A stretch of 64,000 bases of DNA from Chenopodium formosanum (lineage: Eukaryota; Streptophyta; Magnoliopsida; Caryophyllales; Amaranthaceae). A program made the translations under genes and the position numbers. Below are positions 22,653 to 36,052 of the stretch, piece by piece; within the stretch, counting starts at the first letter, position 1; each line of letters starts with the position of its first letter. The notes under the pieces were generated by a model. The model was not told where the DNA came from, made no database searches, and saw nothing but the letters and a program-made list of their open reading frames with translations. The stretch spans positions 67,752,795 through 67,816,794 of the forward strand of contig CM044874.1 of the NCBI GenBank assembly GCA_024500155.1. Direction: 5' to 3'.

Positions 22653-23759
22653 GGTGGCTAGATACCTTTGAAAGTGATTTGTTTGAATAACATGTTTTAT
22701 ATAATTTTATTGGAGATTGAATTAAATTGATTTGAATTATGTTTGGAGGTATTGATTTTAATATTTAATTTGTTTTAATAAAAGTATTTTAAATGATTGG
22801 TTTTTAAATCATGTTTTGAATTGTTTGGATTACTTATCGTGTTTAAATAAAGGAATTTATTTTAAAAGGTTTGTTGAATTAAATAGAGGTTTTTCAAGGA
22901 AGAGTTGTTGATTTTGAAAGTTATTAATATGAGATTTTATTCTCAAGTATTTATTTACAAGGTTTGATTTGAAAGAATGTGGAATTAATTAAAAAGGATT
23001 TTGAATTATATTGGAACTATTGGATATTAAAAGGATTTATTGAACCATTGAATTATTATTATTATTAATGCTTGTTAAGCATGTTAGTAATCCCACTATG
23101 TGGATTTGATTTATTGATAAGGCCTTGGACTTTGCATGACCGGGTCTTTCCTCAAGAATAGCCTTGTAATATAAGGAGACTAGCTTGGGGGTGTGCACAC
23201 TTGAGTTAGGAATTGGATTAAAAGGAATTGGTTCTTAATAAAGGAATTGGTTTTATTAACTATTATTTTGAATATGAATCATTGGAATCGGTTTTGGAAT
23301 AATGAGTTTTGAATTTATTGGATTAATTATTGGAATTAGTTTTAAAAGCATGTTTGCAAATAAATTGAGTTTACACTATCTTGCACTTATCGTACTTAGC
23401 ATAATTTGCTAATCCGTATTTCCTATTTTTTTTTTTTTGTTCACCCTGTTTACCGTAATAGTAAGCAGTGTTGACTATTTTCAGGTGGAGTCATGAATGA
23501 GCATATGGGAGTCCCGGGATTTGCTTCACTTAGTTTAGGAATGTGTCTTGTCTTTATTTTGAGTACTCATAACAATGTTACTATTTTTAAAAGTATTAAT
23601 AAAATAAAGTTGAGTTTCCGCTGCAAGTTTTGTTGTTGAGTTAAGTATTTTGAGTAGCCTTGCGTAATCACGCGGTGGTAATACTCCCAAGCCTATCCTA
23701 CAGTATAATTATATGCATTATACTAGTATTTTCGTAGAGGGAGATTTGGGGGTGTTACA
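22653..23759 (-). mobile_element. Truncated LTR of another Ty3/gypsy-like element
   Basis: The minus strand begins at 23759 with TGTAACACCCCCAAATC, a common start of plant gypsy LTRs, and has no coding sequence over 1.1 kb. It ends abruptly at Athila C. It sits inside the LINE relic, whose reading stops at 23760. Identified only from its start motif and context. Confidence 0.5.
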
Positions 23760-24566
23760 TTATACAATTCGCATCCCTCTCATTAAAGACAGAAGTCACT
23801 AGGTCATAGTCCCAGTCTTTCCCTTCATTATTAATCAAATCACACACCTTTTGGACATTGTCAACTCTATCACTTGTAATATAGCGTCCTTGATCATCCG
23901 CCACCTAAGGGTCATTCTATATATCAATATCAACCCCGTTCCCTACCCTCCAAATCAAACCTTCTTTCACCAATGATTTCGATCCCCAAATACTCTTCCA
24001 AGAATAACTACCAAGCAAACTCAAAGAGGAGTCTAAAAAAGACGAGTTTGGGTAGTACTTACATTTTACTACCCGAGCAAGAAGAGAAGTTGGAGTCTAA
24101 AAACTGCCATGTCCCGAAAGCCAAGGTCCCAAAGACATTTAGGAGAGCACATAGAATCCCAATTGCGTCAATGAACATGGTTCCTCCCATCCGAGCCCCC
24201 CCCCCCCTCCCCACCAAAATTTTGCCGTGAGTGATCGAATGTCATCTAAAATTCCAGATGGGATTCTATAGACACCCATGAGGTAGGTAGGAATTGCTTG
24301 GATCACCGATTTTATAAGCACCTCTTTTCCGACCCTTGACAAAATTTTCTCCTTCCACTCTTGGAGTTTTTTTCAAATTCGGCCTTTCAATGATGCAAAC
24401 ACTGATTTTTTAGTTCTTTCGATGATATTAGGGATATATACCCAAATATTTTTCATGAGCATCTATTATTCTCATTCCCAGGAGCTCTATCAACTCTTTT
24501 TGCTTCGACTCAGACACCCCTTTACTAAAAGAGACCTCCGACTTCTCATAGGTCACAATACTTTAG
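23760..24566 (-). pseudogene. LINE (L1-type) reverse transcriptase C-terminus, decayed
   Basis: Reading the minus strand in shifting frames gives typical plant L1 features in order: SEVSFSKGVS and a GMRIIDAHEKYLG block (24540-24420), SRVGKEVLIKSVIQAIPTYL (24342-24280), FWWGG, then a zf-RVT-like region with WKSIWGSKSLVKEGL and WRVGNG (24010-23930). Several frameshifts and stops are present. No poly(A) end is visible because the LTR at 22653-23759 cuts it. Confidence 0.75.
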
Positions 24567-24727
24567 ATTAAGGTCTAAAGTAGACCATAATAATTTTGGA
24601 AACAACTCAAATTTAAGTTTTTCTTAAAAAAAAAATTTAGAATGTTGTATATAACCTTGAGGCTATACACAAGGAGTAAAAAATGAAAAAAAAAGGAAAA
24701 TTTGTCCATAAGGGATATATATATATT

Positions 24728-25149
24728 CACTATTTTGTTTGAAAGGACTTTCTATGTTTAAAATGGTCTAAAAGGACTTTATAAGTTTAATTTGTTGTTT
24801 TGGGAGACCTTGAGGTCGGATTCCGACAATAATTGACCTTTTTTCTCTTACATTGACCTCTCATGTGACCTTAAAAAAATACCCCATTTTCTTCTTCTTT
24901 TTTTCCACGATTTCCCTCAAATTCCCTTATTTTGATTTGTGTCATTTGGGAATTAGAAGAGAGGTGGGGGAATTAGAGGGAAATCGAGGAAAAAATTGAA
25001 AAGGGGTTCAATTTTTAAGGTCACATGAATGGTCAATGTTGAAGAAAAAAGTTTGTCGGATTTCAACCTAAAGGTTCCCCCAAACAACAAAATAAACTGG
25101 TCCTTTTAGACCACTCTAAACATATAAGGTCTTTTCAGACAAAATATTG
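24728..25149. mobile_element. MITE-like element with long terminal inverted repeats
   Basis: The left end (CACTATTTTGTTTGAAAGG) and the reverse complement of the right end (CAATATTTTGTCTGAAAAG) match imperfectly over about 110 bp, including GGTCTAAAAGGAC in both arms. No coding sequence. Superfamily is unclear; flanks are AT repeats, so a target duplication cannot be read. Confidence 0.6.
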
Positions 25150-25882
25150 AACATATAACATTCATTACACTAATTTACGTGTGATTTTGTCATACATTCC
25201 TAAATTAACACCAAATTAACAAAGATATTTAATACTTATTTTTAATTGTAAAGGCTACATAAGTACATATAGCATTATTCTTTTTTTTTTTTTCTGTAGA
25301 CAAACTGCTCTAATGGTCCATAACCTTTCACAAACCAATATAATCCAACTTAATGGGCTAGATACTTCGAGAATAAGTCAAAAAGGGTAAGAGAACGAGA
25401 AAACCCACCTCAAAGTGCTGGATTGAACCCCAAATAACATTGGAAGTTCTTTCCCCTACCAGGACAACTCTATGACTGGTGTTGGTCTGTCTAGTAATTC
25501 AAATAAAGTAATCAAATTCAGGCTAGTTTAGCCAAATCTTGATCAAAGGTTCCACCGGTCACATACTCTGACATAACCAACAAACAAATCCCTAAATCAG
25601 TGACCTCAGAACAAGCAATTGCAAATTCACCCAAGTAATTAAAAGCAATAAAAACTACAAGATCAGATTTCTCATAATGAAGCATATCATTAGTTTCACC
25701 CTATTATTAGCACAAAATCCATTACACATGTCCTGGTATTTCATACACTGGTCTGATATCCAGAAGGATGAACAACCATAAAACAAATGGAAACAACATA
25801 TACATTCACAGGTCTGAAGCCTATAGTCAAAGGTTTTCTGAAACTTTATGACAGGCATAAAACAAAGTATTATCGTCATCAT
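25150..25882. other. Intergenic sequence and 3' UTR of the CBS gene
   Basis: No coding sequence. The 3' untranslated region of the CBS-domain gene should occupy the part nearest 25882; I could not fix a polyadenylation site. Confidence 0.5.
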
Positions 25883-28264
25883 CTAGTATCCCCCTTGAAT
25901 AAATGCATTCAAGCGGTCTAACTCATCTCGGTGCTCACTAACCACCGCACGGACTACGTCGCCAATAGACACCATACCTTTCATCCCTTTATCATCAATC
26001 ACTGGGATGTGTCGAATGCGATTATCTGCCACCCAAAATGTTGTAAGAGATCATTCAGGTTTAGCAGGCACCCCTAAATGACAAGGGAAAAAAAAAAAAA
26101 AAAAAGAGCCAGCAATTTCAATCAACTAACCAGTCATCAATTGCATTGCCTTCAGAACCTTGGTATCAGGTGTAACAGTAATAAGTTTGTTCTGCACACA
26201 AACCAGGCATAATAAGACGTGAGAAAGTCCAATAAGTTTTAATACCATGTACCAACATATCTGTCCCGAGTAAGGTAGGGTAAGATGCGACATACCTCCT
26301 CTGTCATGATGTCACCAACCTTGGTAGACTTTGAGGATCTTCCTTGCACTATGATTTTCCTCAGATAATCTAGAATACCAAAAAGAAACTTTTATAAGTC
26401 CTGTCATAATGCTTTTGTTAGCAGCATTTAGCATGAAATGTATGTATAAAAGTTTACAGAGAATCAGGCCCATAAGCCCTCAACTCAACAAATCTGTAAT
26501 CAACAGATCCTATATGAGAATCACTCATCCATGAGTGAATTTATCAACCCTGCGACACCTTATAGTGTTTATTAAATTAACCATTAGAGAACTTTGACCC
26601 TCCAATCAAACCTAAGAATGCCATGGATCAGTATATTCAGCACACAATAATCTTGCTGACAAAATTCAAACTTTTAACGAGTTCTAAACAATCCATCTAA
26701 AACTGATCAAAAACCCAAATTATTTTTAGATGAAATGCACTATTCTCAAATTGATGCAATCTTTAGAGTGCTTCCCAATTCCATTCCCAATCCACAATTC
26801 AAATTCTTACACTAGATTTAATTAAGCTCAGTCAGTCATGTTACCTTACAATGCACCCTTAAATTCAAATTCTTACACTAGATTTAATTAAGCTCAGTCA
26901 GTCATGTTACCTTACAATGCACCCTTAAATCATCAGATAGACCCTGATTACTATCAATTGCATCTCGGAACTTCCTGGTCCTCACATGTCTTGGAATCCT
27001 TATTTGATGATGAAATGGGATACCTAATTACCAAGTTGTATTCAGTTTCTTTGCAGATACTTCTAACATCTATTACCTCTATAGTTTTATCTTACTGAAT
27101 TTAGCAAAATTTTCTTCATGATTCTCATCCTTTGATATCCATTATAGCCAAGGACCGTCATCTTCACTATCAATAAATAGCATGAAAGATCAAGTAGGAG
27201 ACATAAGTAGCTTACTAAATTATTTATCCTCAAAGTTAGCATAACATGACAGGCACGCAAAATTAGTTGCTTGAGTTGATCATGATTCACTATAACAAAA
27301 AAACTTCATGGTGCACTAAAAGTGTTGACTCGAGGATTTGATGTGTGTCCTACAACATCTGCACATACGGGCTGATCAATCTTCCTACATCAATCAAAAG
27401 TCAAGACCATACTTTTTGGAACAATTCCTAGAGAAATGGAGCACTATGTGGAAAGCTATAGCTTTTCAAGGTCTAGAAGAATTACATTAGTTCCAAGACC
27501 AAGTGAAAATTTAGAGAGCGATTCCAAGATTATTCATCAAAGAAGCAATGATTTAAAGTCAGTTAAACTTGAATGTATGATGTAAGTGAACTCATAAATT
27601 ACAAACATAATTGAATTATATTATGATAATTTTCCGACTACAAGTTTAAACACTTAATTATTTCGTTCTGGTCCAAGCTTTGTACTCCTACACTACATAT
27701 CTGGGTGATGAACATGGTTAATTTATACAGTCCATCGATGAGTTCATGATAAAAAAGAATATGGTTGATCTACATGAGGCGAAAATCTCAAAAAGAAAAG
27801 AGCCCAATATTTTCATGTTCATATACCTCTTTCTGTGATGATACCAGCAATCGACTTTTCCTCTTCAGGCTTCACAACCAACAATGCTCCCACATTGTGT
27901 TGAGTCATCTGTAAAGATAAAGATGATGTCCATGGCTGATGAGCTTGCCAAGCAACCAGACATGAAGAAATGAATTCAGTAGTACAAAACAAAGAGGAAG
28001 ATAAAAGTCGCATACCGACTTAACAGCATCGTAAACAGTGTCTTCAACTGTGCACCAAAGCCAGGAGCCATCAGCCCCTTTACCCTTTTCTTTCAAGATA
28101 TCAGAAATGGTGGTTCTCTCAAAGCCATGCTCATCTATACGGGCAGACACAGTTGACTCAAAGCGTGCACATGCAATGGGTCTCAGAAATTGATTTCCCA
28201 GGTGTACATGTTGCAAGACTGCATTCTTTCCATTTAAGAGAAGACCTCGAACTGCCCCTTGCAT
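25883..28264 (-). CDS. CBSX3: CBS-domain protein, mitochondrial, CBSX3-like (5 coding exons)
   Basis: Coding exons on the minus strand are 28264-28016, 27908-27827, 26369-26296, 26191-26131 and 26025-25883, all with GT-AG introns and matching phases, giving 202 residues (Arabidopsis CBSX3 has about 206). The N-terminus starts MQGAVRGLLLNG and is basic and Ser/Arg-containing up to about residue 40, as a mitochondrial presequence. Two CBS domains follow: the first around residues 65-125 (MTQHNVGALLVVKP, GIITER) and the second around 138-195 (NRIRHIPVI, GMVSIGDVV). The protein ends in a Tyr (IQGGY). In Arabidopsis, CBSX3 binds adenosine ligands and regulates mitochondrial thioredoxin and redox state. 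No frame break was found, so the gene looks functional. The start was chosen because it is the first ATG after a 5' UTR intron. Confidence 0.93.
26809..26929. repeat. Tandem duplication of about 59 bp in a CBSX3 intron
   Basis: Two adjacent, essentially identical copies of a segment containing CTTACACTAGATTTAATTAA and GCTCAGTCAGTCATGTTACC. Confidence 0.9.
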
Positions 28265-29962
28265 TATTTTCCTGCTAACCAAAATTTTAAGACTAATTAG
28301 CACTTAGCATATGAAATATTATACATTAAAGACCAATAATATTGTAACTATAAAAACAAATAACCTACAATAAGATACTCTAAACAAAATATAGTTAGGA
28401 AACTTCAAACAAGACAGGCGAAAGGGCAAGAGATAATGAGAAATTCAAGGAAAACGGGAAGAGAAGAATGTAGGGGAAATGGTTAGAGACCATTCAATTG
28501 TCTAGGAGAAATCAAAGGTGTAGCAAGATAAAGAAAGTTAAATATTTGCCCTCTCTTTTCAGGGATTAGGAAGTGGAGAGAGGGAACTAAGGAGGATGCT
28601 AAGCACTAATGAACTCATATCTTGTTAATCGTTCAAACTCCAAGAAGTTGTTTGGAATTAGTTTGATTTGAGAATATTATATCCACATAAAATTTTTTCG
28701 CTATAGGTCCCACTAGTGGGAGAAATAAATAGTGGAGAAAAATAGTAAGTTCTTCATATGTTTTCCTTGTATTGTGAATTGTGATAGCAATATAACTTCA
28801 TAAGCTGGCAAAACATTATTATTGGATACAATAATTTTTTTTACTCTTGAAGCCGTATCAAGTAATGGTGACAACATATATGCAAGACTTCTCTTTTACA
28901 TTTTCATTCGCGCAATCTTACATCATAATTAGTAAACATATCACCATGGAAATTCCAAACATTAAAACTAATTTCACAAGTATTAGATGAAAAGTCTTAT
29001 CACAGATCACAATTTACTCCTCCATTACAAGTTAAACATCCCTTTACCAACACTAACAATATTAATATCACAATACTATCCACTTCACAAATGCAATATT
29101 GCTCGTCACTTCAGAAAATTAAAAGTTCCAACCGCAGAGAAGAGTTTTATCAGTTTGACTACATATAATCACAAATGCGCTTCACAACTTCACATAAATC
29201 GAAAATCAATCATCAAATCCTAAATACTTAATCCGTCTTTTACAAAGGAGTATAAATGTTCCAAGTAGTTGGGTGGAGTTTGTATCATTTGGGAATAATT
29301 TCATCAAAACAAAATTTAAATATGACAACAAACAACCCAATATAGTTCATCTGATGTCTCTAAATTGAAAAGTTTAATAACAAAAGCACTACATTCCTGT
29401 AAACAAAAAAAGCAGCAAATCTCTTCGGTCACACATCGAGTATTGGTTGACAGAAAATGTACAAGCATGCTTTTTACACATTCTTAATTTATTGAAAACT
29501 CATGGGCGCATTCATTAAACAGGTAATTATCAGGGAAGTCGATTACAAATCACAATCTAAATCATACACTCCACGCACATTACTCATACCTTTAACCAAC
29601 AATAACAACACTGATTTCACAATACTATTCACTTCACAAATGCAATATCACTCATCGTATTAGGAATGCTTCCTCTGTTTTTATACTCGGATCATTTTAA
29701 CTTTTGCACTATTCAAACACTCTACTCAGACTAGACTAACTCGGGTGATTTATATAAGAAAAAACATAGTCACGTGGAAACTTGTTAGATCCATGTAACT
29801 TATATTTTCAAAATATTAACTTAAGTTAAACAAACGTAAAAGCAGGGCCGTAGCAAGGGGAGGGCAGCTGGGGGGAGGGCAGCTGGGGCAGCTGGGGCGG
29901 CTACCCTGAGCCCCTTGTTAAAAAGCCTAGCTCCAATACAATACAAGGCCCCAAAAAAAATA

Positions 29963-30067
29963 CTACCTCCGTTTCTTTTTTTTTTTTTTTTTTTTTTTTT
30001 TGCAACTTTGTAATATTTTATATCACAAAAAATACCCAAAGTTGCAAAAAATATGAAGCGGAGGTAG
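29963..30067. mobile_element. Stowaway-type MITE nested in the hAT-like element
   Basis: Inverted ends CTACCTCCGTTTC and CTACCTCCGCTTC, with TA on both sides (29961-29962, 30068-30069), 105 bp, containing a long T run. Confidence 0.8.
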
Positions 30068-30654
30068 TACTTCGTACTAAATAGTATCACAAAGTTTCAT
30101 ATACGGCTGGTCGTACGGTGCATTTTTTTTTTTTAATTCTTCTTATCTCTCCTCTTTCTCTCTCCTCTTTTCTTCTTCTATCTTCTGCAACATTTTTCTT
30201 TTTCCCCCAATTTCATTTCTCTCTCCTCTTTTCTTCTTCCATCTTCTACAACATTTTCCTTTTTCCCCCAATTTTATTCCTCTCTCCTCTTTTTTCTTTA
30301 AACTTCATTAATGGTGTCATCTTGTTAGCCCAAATTTCTTCAAACTTCATTAATGGTTTACTTTTGGAAATTTATGTTCTACGAATTTTATGTTGAATTC
30401 AAGCTTATTTGCTGAAAATTTTGATTATATAACTTGTAAGTTGTTAAATTTTATTACTTAATTTTTTGTTTAATTGAAGAACGAAAAACAAATTGTTTTC
30501 GTGTATAGTGGTGGTTTCGTGAGTGGGTAGTGGTTGTTTCGTGGATGGGTAGTGGTGGTTTCGTGGTTCTGGGTTCTAAATCTGGTTTCGTTGGTGGTTT
30601 AGGTTGGTAGTGGTTCGTTGGTGGTGGTTGTTGGTGGTAGTTTTTTGTTGGTGG

Positions 30655-31100
30655 TGGGTAAGGGGTTACTAGATCCGGTCAGGGGTTACTAGGTCGGCGG
30701 TTAGGGGTTACTAGGTCGGTTAGGGGTTACTTGGGGTTACTAGGTCGGCGGTCAGGGGTTACTTGGGGTTACTAGGAGTTACTAGGTCGGTTAGGGGTTA
30801 CTTGGAGTTACTAGGTCGGCGGTCAGGGGTTACTAGGTCGGTTAGGGGTTACTTGGGGTTACTAGGTCGACGGTCATGGGTTACTTAGGGTTACTAGGTC
30901 GGGGGTTACTATTGTCAGTTAGGGGTTACTAGGTCGGGGGTTACTTGGGGTTCTTAGGTTGGGGGTTACTTTGGGTTACTAAGTCAGTTAGCGGTTACTA
31001 GATCAGGGGTTACTAGGTTAGTCAGGGGTTACTTGGTCAAGGGTTACTAAGTCAGTTAGGGGTTACTTTGTCTTTTGTCTTGGGTTACTTTGTCTGGGGG
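30655..31100. repeat. GGGGTTACT minisatellite
   Basis: More than fifteen variants of GGGGTTACTAGGTCGG or GGGGTTACTTGGGGTTACT in tandem, strongly strand-biased in G. It lies inside the hAT-like element in the CBSX3 first intron. Confidence 0.85.
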
Positions 31101-32430
31101 TTACTTTGTCATTTGCTAATTTGGTACCGTGGCGCATGGTGCGGCCACCAGAAACGCACTGAAATAGTATTACTTATATATACATTTGAAAAAAAAAAAA
31201 AAAAGAAAGAAAGAAAGGCAACAAGTGTGTATTGTACAACACACTACAATAGTAGTGTAGAGTTCCAAAATATCAAATGGCATATTTGGTCAACGTATTT
31301 CTTCCCTAATTTTTTGCCCAAATTATTCACTTTCCTAAGTGAATTTAATTAACAAAAAAAATGTCATTACTTTTGATTGTACCCCCGTTTTTGGTAATTT
31401 TATTTATCAAAATGTATCTCGTTACAATTTTTAGTTAGTTAAATTTCTTCTCTTTCGCGATTCAATTGAAGATGAAAACTATAATAAACAGTCCTTTTAC
31501 TCTTCAATTTTCAACGAAAATTTATCTAATTATATATAATTTCTTCTTGCATACCCTACTTTTTTTTTTTTTTGAACAGTGCATACACAACTTTATTCAT
31601 CAAGATCTCTTCTTTGTATTAAATTATATTTTTCTTAACCTGTATAACTACTTTCATTCAAATATTACAAAATTTGATGAAAAAAAATCTAATTGATTGG
31701 TTGAATACTTAGTTTGAATGGTTCAGCCGGTGTAATTACTTCAACGAGAGTTACGGGAATGTAATTTCAATGTTTTATGAAATTTGATGTTTTTAAAAGA
31801 TTATTAACCATTATAAAATATGCATTTTCATTTTGCATACCCATTTTTTTAAAATTTTATATAGTATACGTGAATTAGGGCCCCGATTTAAGTTTTTGCC
31901 CCAGGCCACCGAAATCTCAGAAACGAGCCTGCGTAAAAAGTCAACACGTTGCAACTAAAAAATGGTAAATCGGTCATCCAATCCTAAAATACAGTCTATG
32001 CAACATCTGGTGGATTTGATGTGATCTATGCAACTTCAATATTATTACACTCAAAATTTTCAAATTAAAAGACCAAGTTGACTATGGTCCAGCCTTGACT
32101 TCATAATATAAAGCCATTTTTTTCTTCATCAAAAAATTTCAACATCATAGTAATCACAAATTAATAATAACATCAATAAATATTTAGAAAATAACATTCA
32201 AATAAAGAGTTGATCAACTACAATAATAACAAGATCTAAGAAAAATGAAAAAAACTAGTCAAAAAAGAAATCAACAGAATCGGAAAAATGCGTCGGAAAA
32301 GAAAGAATAAATTACCGGCGTTGAAAAGCGACGGCGATGGTCTAGGGTTAATGGGAGGAAAGAGAAAAAGGTGGGTTTAAGGTTAGAGGTTTGAGAGAGG
32401 TGGAGTGGTGACTGTAATTGAAATTGAAGA

Positions 32431-32607
32431 GACAAAATGAGTCATTTTTATGGATAAGAGCTTGCAGCTTTATGTGGACCCCATTTCAATCCACCTGTCT
32501 AGATTAAAGGGACAGTTACATTTTTCTATTATTGCACATTGGATTGGATATTTCTATACTCTTAATTTTTATGACTAACCTTATTTTTATTAAATTATTC
32601 TAAATTG

Positions 32608-32653
<46 letters not shown>

Positions 32654-33577
32654 TTGTTAGAGTGAGAAAATTACTTAGTTTTGTAAAATAATAATGAATT
32701 AAAGTTACCAAACTTCGTAATAATTTAATCATCTTGTTCTAATTGTTGCCTTTAAACAAATAATTATCAATGGTGGTTCTTTATAGAAGATATACTCGCT
32801 CCATTTCTATTTCCATTATTACGCAAATAAAGGGATAAACCCCAATTTTTTTAGCATTCCAAACAATCCCCAAACAACCAGTATATGCAACATCATAATT
32901 ACCTACACACTCCCACCCTCTATAAATCTTTTCAGGAATGTTTTTGCTTCTTTTTTTTTTTCTTTTTTGCTCTTGTATGTTTTTTTTTTTTTTGTTTTTT
33001 GACGAGATTGCTCTTGTATGTTCAAGTTATAGTAATCCCTGTAACTTTCTTCAAAAAAAAAATATAGTAATTCCTGTAACCTAGTTTTTGCACATAATTA
33101 TTTCTTACTATTTTTCTTAGAAAGTAAAAATGTTTTAAGGTATAACATTAGCAATAAATCGGGGAGTTCAATTTAGAGGTGGATTTTTTTATTTTTTTAT
33201 TTTTTTTTTTTGGAGGAAAAGCTGAAGTGGATTTTAGTATAAGGGAATCTAACAATTTTTTTTCAAATAACATCCGACAATGATCCAAAAATCATTCACC
33301 TGATTCAAATTAACACAAATTTCGACATAAATATATATTCCAGTGGGCTGATTTCATTTAAAATGCGAATAAGATCCGATGGTCATATAATATAGAAGTA
33401 CTTAAAAAGGATGATTACTGATTAGACAACCGTCCACTCAAAACATTTCCTCATTTAAAGTGTAAAATTATTAAATTAGCCAAACATCAATGGATAAGTT
33501 TTCCGATTTTAAAGGCTATTTTTAATGAGTGTTCACATGGCATGTTTTAACCCAAAATTTTAATATAAAAAAAAAAA

Positions 33578-33612
<35 letters not shown>

Positions 33613-34011
33613 TCATTACAAATATTACCACGGCAACCTCGCGTTTTTTTTTTTTTTTTTTTCCCAACAAGCTCAACGATTAAATTACAGTGACTTTACA
33701 TGGAAGATTGACTAAAAAAAATGCTTCCAAAATACAAACCTGATAAATTGTGAACATACATGGTTGTAAAACTACAGGCTTTCGGTTTCTGTGTCCCGTG
33801 TTGATTAATAGTTAGGGGTTTCCATCCAAAAGGAGAGACTGAATTGGAGCACTTGAAAGTTGAGGGACTAAACTGCCACCCTGGGTGAAGTTAAGGGATC
33901 TCCAGAGTTGAAACTCACCAAAAAAACACAACATAACTATGTCGCATGCACAATGTTCGCAGTGCATATGCCTCTACCATCTAATTTGCAGCTTGAAAAG
34001 ACCTAGAATCG
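32431..34011. other. Intergenic region between the two host genes
   Basis: No coding sequence. It holds a 42-base A run (32610-32651), several T runs, and a 34-base G run (33578-33611). The end nearest 34011 is the 3' UTR of the neighbouring gene; the end nearest 32431 should be the CBSX3 promoter. Confidence 0.6.
33578..33611 (+). repeat. Poly-G run of 34 bases
   Basis: Uninterrupted G directly after an 11-base A run. Could be real G-quadruplex-forming DNA or a sequencing/assembly artefact. Confidence 0.9.
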
Positions 34012-36008
34012 TCATCTCACAGAGGCCATCATTCTCCAGTCATGCTTCTTCCGGCGGCCTCTGTGATGGGCTTTCTGCTCTGAGAAAGTGTTTTCCCCAA
34101 CCATTTCCAACTTAGTACCTATAACAACATTATCAAGAGTATAATTAGCAATGCCACAATTATTTCTATAGTCCACTAAAGCAATCGAACCATTGTTCCT
34201 TCAATCTTCCAACCTATTTGTCATGTAATATCCAAATAGCTGAAGTATCAACCAATACGTGTATTTTGGATGTTGCTAATGGACAACATGACAGAAGATG
34301 CTAAGCCAATCAATTACAGTCAATTTTATATCCAACAACAAGCCTCATAATCTCAGGAAACAGCTGCAGTATGCAGACATAGTAAGCTAAACAAGCTTTG
34401 ATCAATATTGTTTGAACTATCCATTACAAAAATAAAGGAAAAACTATGTTTAAACTGTCAACACTGCCAGTCAATTATCCATCCATCAGAAACTGGTAGA
34501 ACCGCCCACTACTGACAATGATGAAAGACACCACATTTTCTCTACATGATCCATTGAACAGCCAATCCAACTTTCTAACTTTAATTTCTATGATTCCTAT
34601 AAATGCTAAGCTTTGAAGTACACAATACTTTGTGATAAATCCTGATCATCTTCAGTTTTAAATCATTGAAGTTCTATCTCTTAATTTTAGTTTACATTTT
34701 ACTTAAAAGTCACCAAGGAAAATGGTAATGTCCACGACTGAGTATAAACAAGAACCTTTTTACATTCTAAACCTCTTCCAAGGTGGTACTGACCCTCATA
34801 AACTGTTTTGTGTTGCAAGTCGCACTATATCAAGTATGTTACAATTTTTTTATAAAATCATACTCCCTCCGTGTTGGTAACTACTCCCTCGGTCCCCTTT
34901 TTTTTTTTTTTTTTTTGCACCATGGGCCCACTTTATAGAGAGCTTTATGAGTCATAATGCAAAAAAAAGAGAGAGGGAGTATAACTAAGTGACCAAACTG
35001 ATCCTCTTTCTCTCCTCCTAGGTTACCACAAAATAGATATTCTGACTCATTTGAGTAAAAGAACATGGCACTGCAAGCCAGAAATTACAAGAGTAATGTT
35101 ATTGCAGTAAATGCTCTGAACCATTGTATCTCTTCTGTAGTATCTTAGCACATTTAGAGCAGATTATTGTTGTGAGGTAAGGTCTTGAATCTTGACACTC
35201 CACAAAAATACAACAGTATGACTATAATGTCTTATGAAGACAACATTAGAGTCAGACAGCTGAAGAGCAAGCTCAATTGAGCAACTGTAAATCATATCAA
35301 AGGCCAGCAGTCAAAGCTAACACCTAGGCTTCTCGCCTTGAAAAGCATTTAAGAATCAAGTCAACTCTTCCTTCACTACCACGGCAAAATATAAGTATCC
35401 ATTTACAAAACTTATACACCTAAGACTTTCTAACATATGAGAGCCTAAGAAGCTCCTGATGATGGATACTGAAGTAAGATCCAAAGCTAGAAAAAGACTT
35501 TCAGAATGTGTGACCGTTTACTCAGCATGGGAAATTGGATGCTTGTTCCTACAGGTGACTCACTTGACCTACTCCTCACTACAATATCCAAAATTGGCAG
35601 AGGACAAGAGCAGTTGCAATAAAAAGAGACAGAGGACCTGGGGTATTGGTTCAATCCAGATTACACCACAATTTAAGGAAAAAAAAGTAAGAATAAAGGG
35701 ATAGAACACGTGCAACTGGCAAAAGTCACTTTATCTGAAGTTCTAAAGCATCATCATGGTATGATAGTTAAATTCTTCTTTTGAAAAAGGAAACTTCCAC
35801 AGCATAAAATCTAACAAGATTCCCATCACACATTAAATATTAGCCACATATTCTCCTTCACTTTAAGTTTCTCATTAGATTGCTATCAAGTTTCAACCTA
35901 ATAAAGTAGTCACTTGCTTCCCACAGCACTCGCCATCAAAATTACAGCATATCAAGCCATGTGTTAAGTTTACTACTTTTTTTTTTTTAGTGATTTGAGG
36001 TTGTGGGG

Positions 36009-36052
<44 letters not shown>

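Larger units (their letters stand above)
29843..31931. mobile_element. hAT-like non-autonomous element
   Basis: The ends are CAGGGCCG and (reverse complement of the right end) CAGGCTCG. They are flanked by 8-bp duplications CGTAAAAG (29835-29842) and CGTAAAAA (31932-31939), 7 of 8 matching, as expected for hAT. No transposase is present. A Stowaway element and a minisatellite lie inside. Confidence 0.6.
28265..32430 (-). other. 5' UTR exon and 4-kb first intron of the CBSX3-like gene
   Basis: A CT-rich leader ends at 32316 with the donor CCG|GTAATT, and the acceptor TTAGCAG lies at 28272-28280, seven bases before the ATG. Transcription probably starts near 32430, downstream of TATA-like CCATAAAAA. 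The intron contains a diverged duplicate of about 115 bp (28996-29113 and 29543-29659) and a hAT-like element (29843-31931). The leader exon is inferred from splice signals and position only. Confidence 0.6.

Noticed and set aside
24139..24342. Separate small gene with a run of Gly
   Set aside because: It is the C-terminal part of the LINE reverse transcriptase; the Gly run comes from a C homopolymer.
30118..30396. Phe/Leu/Ser-rich open frame at the start of the hAT-like element interior
   Set aside because: CT-rich low-complexity sequence with internal duplication; looks like leader-type or simple sequence, not a gene.
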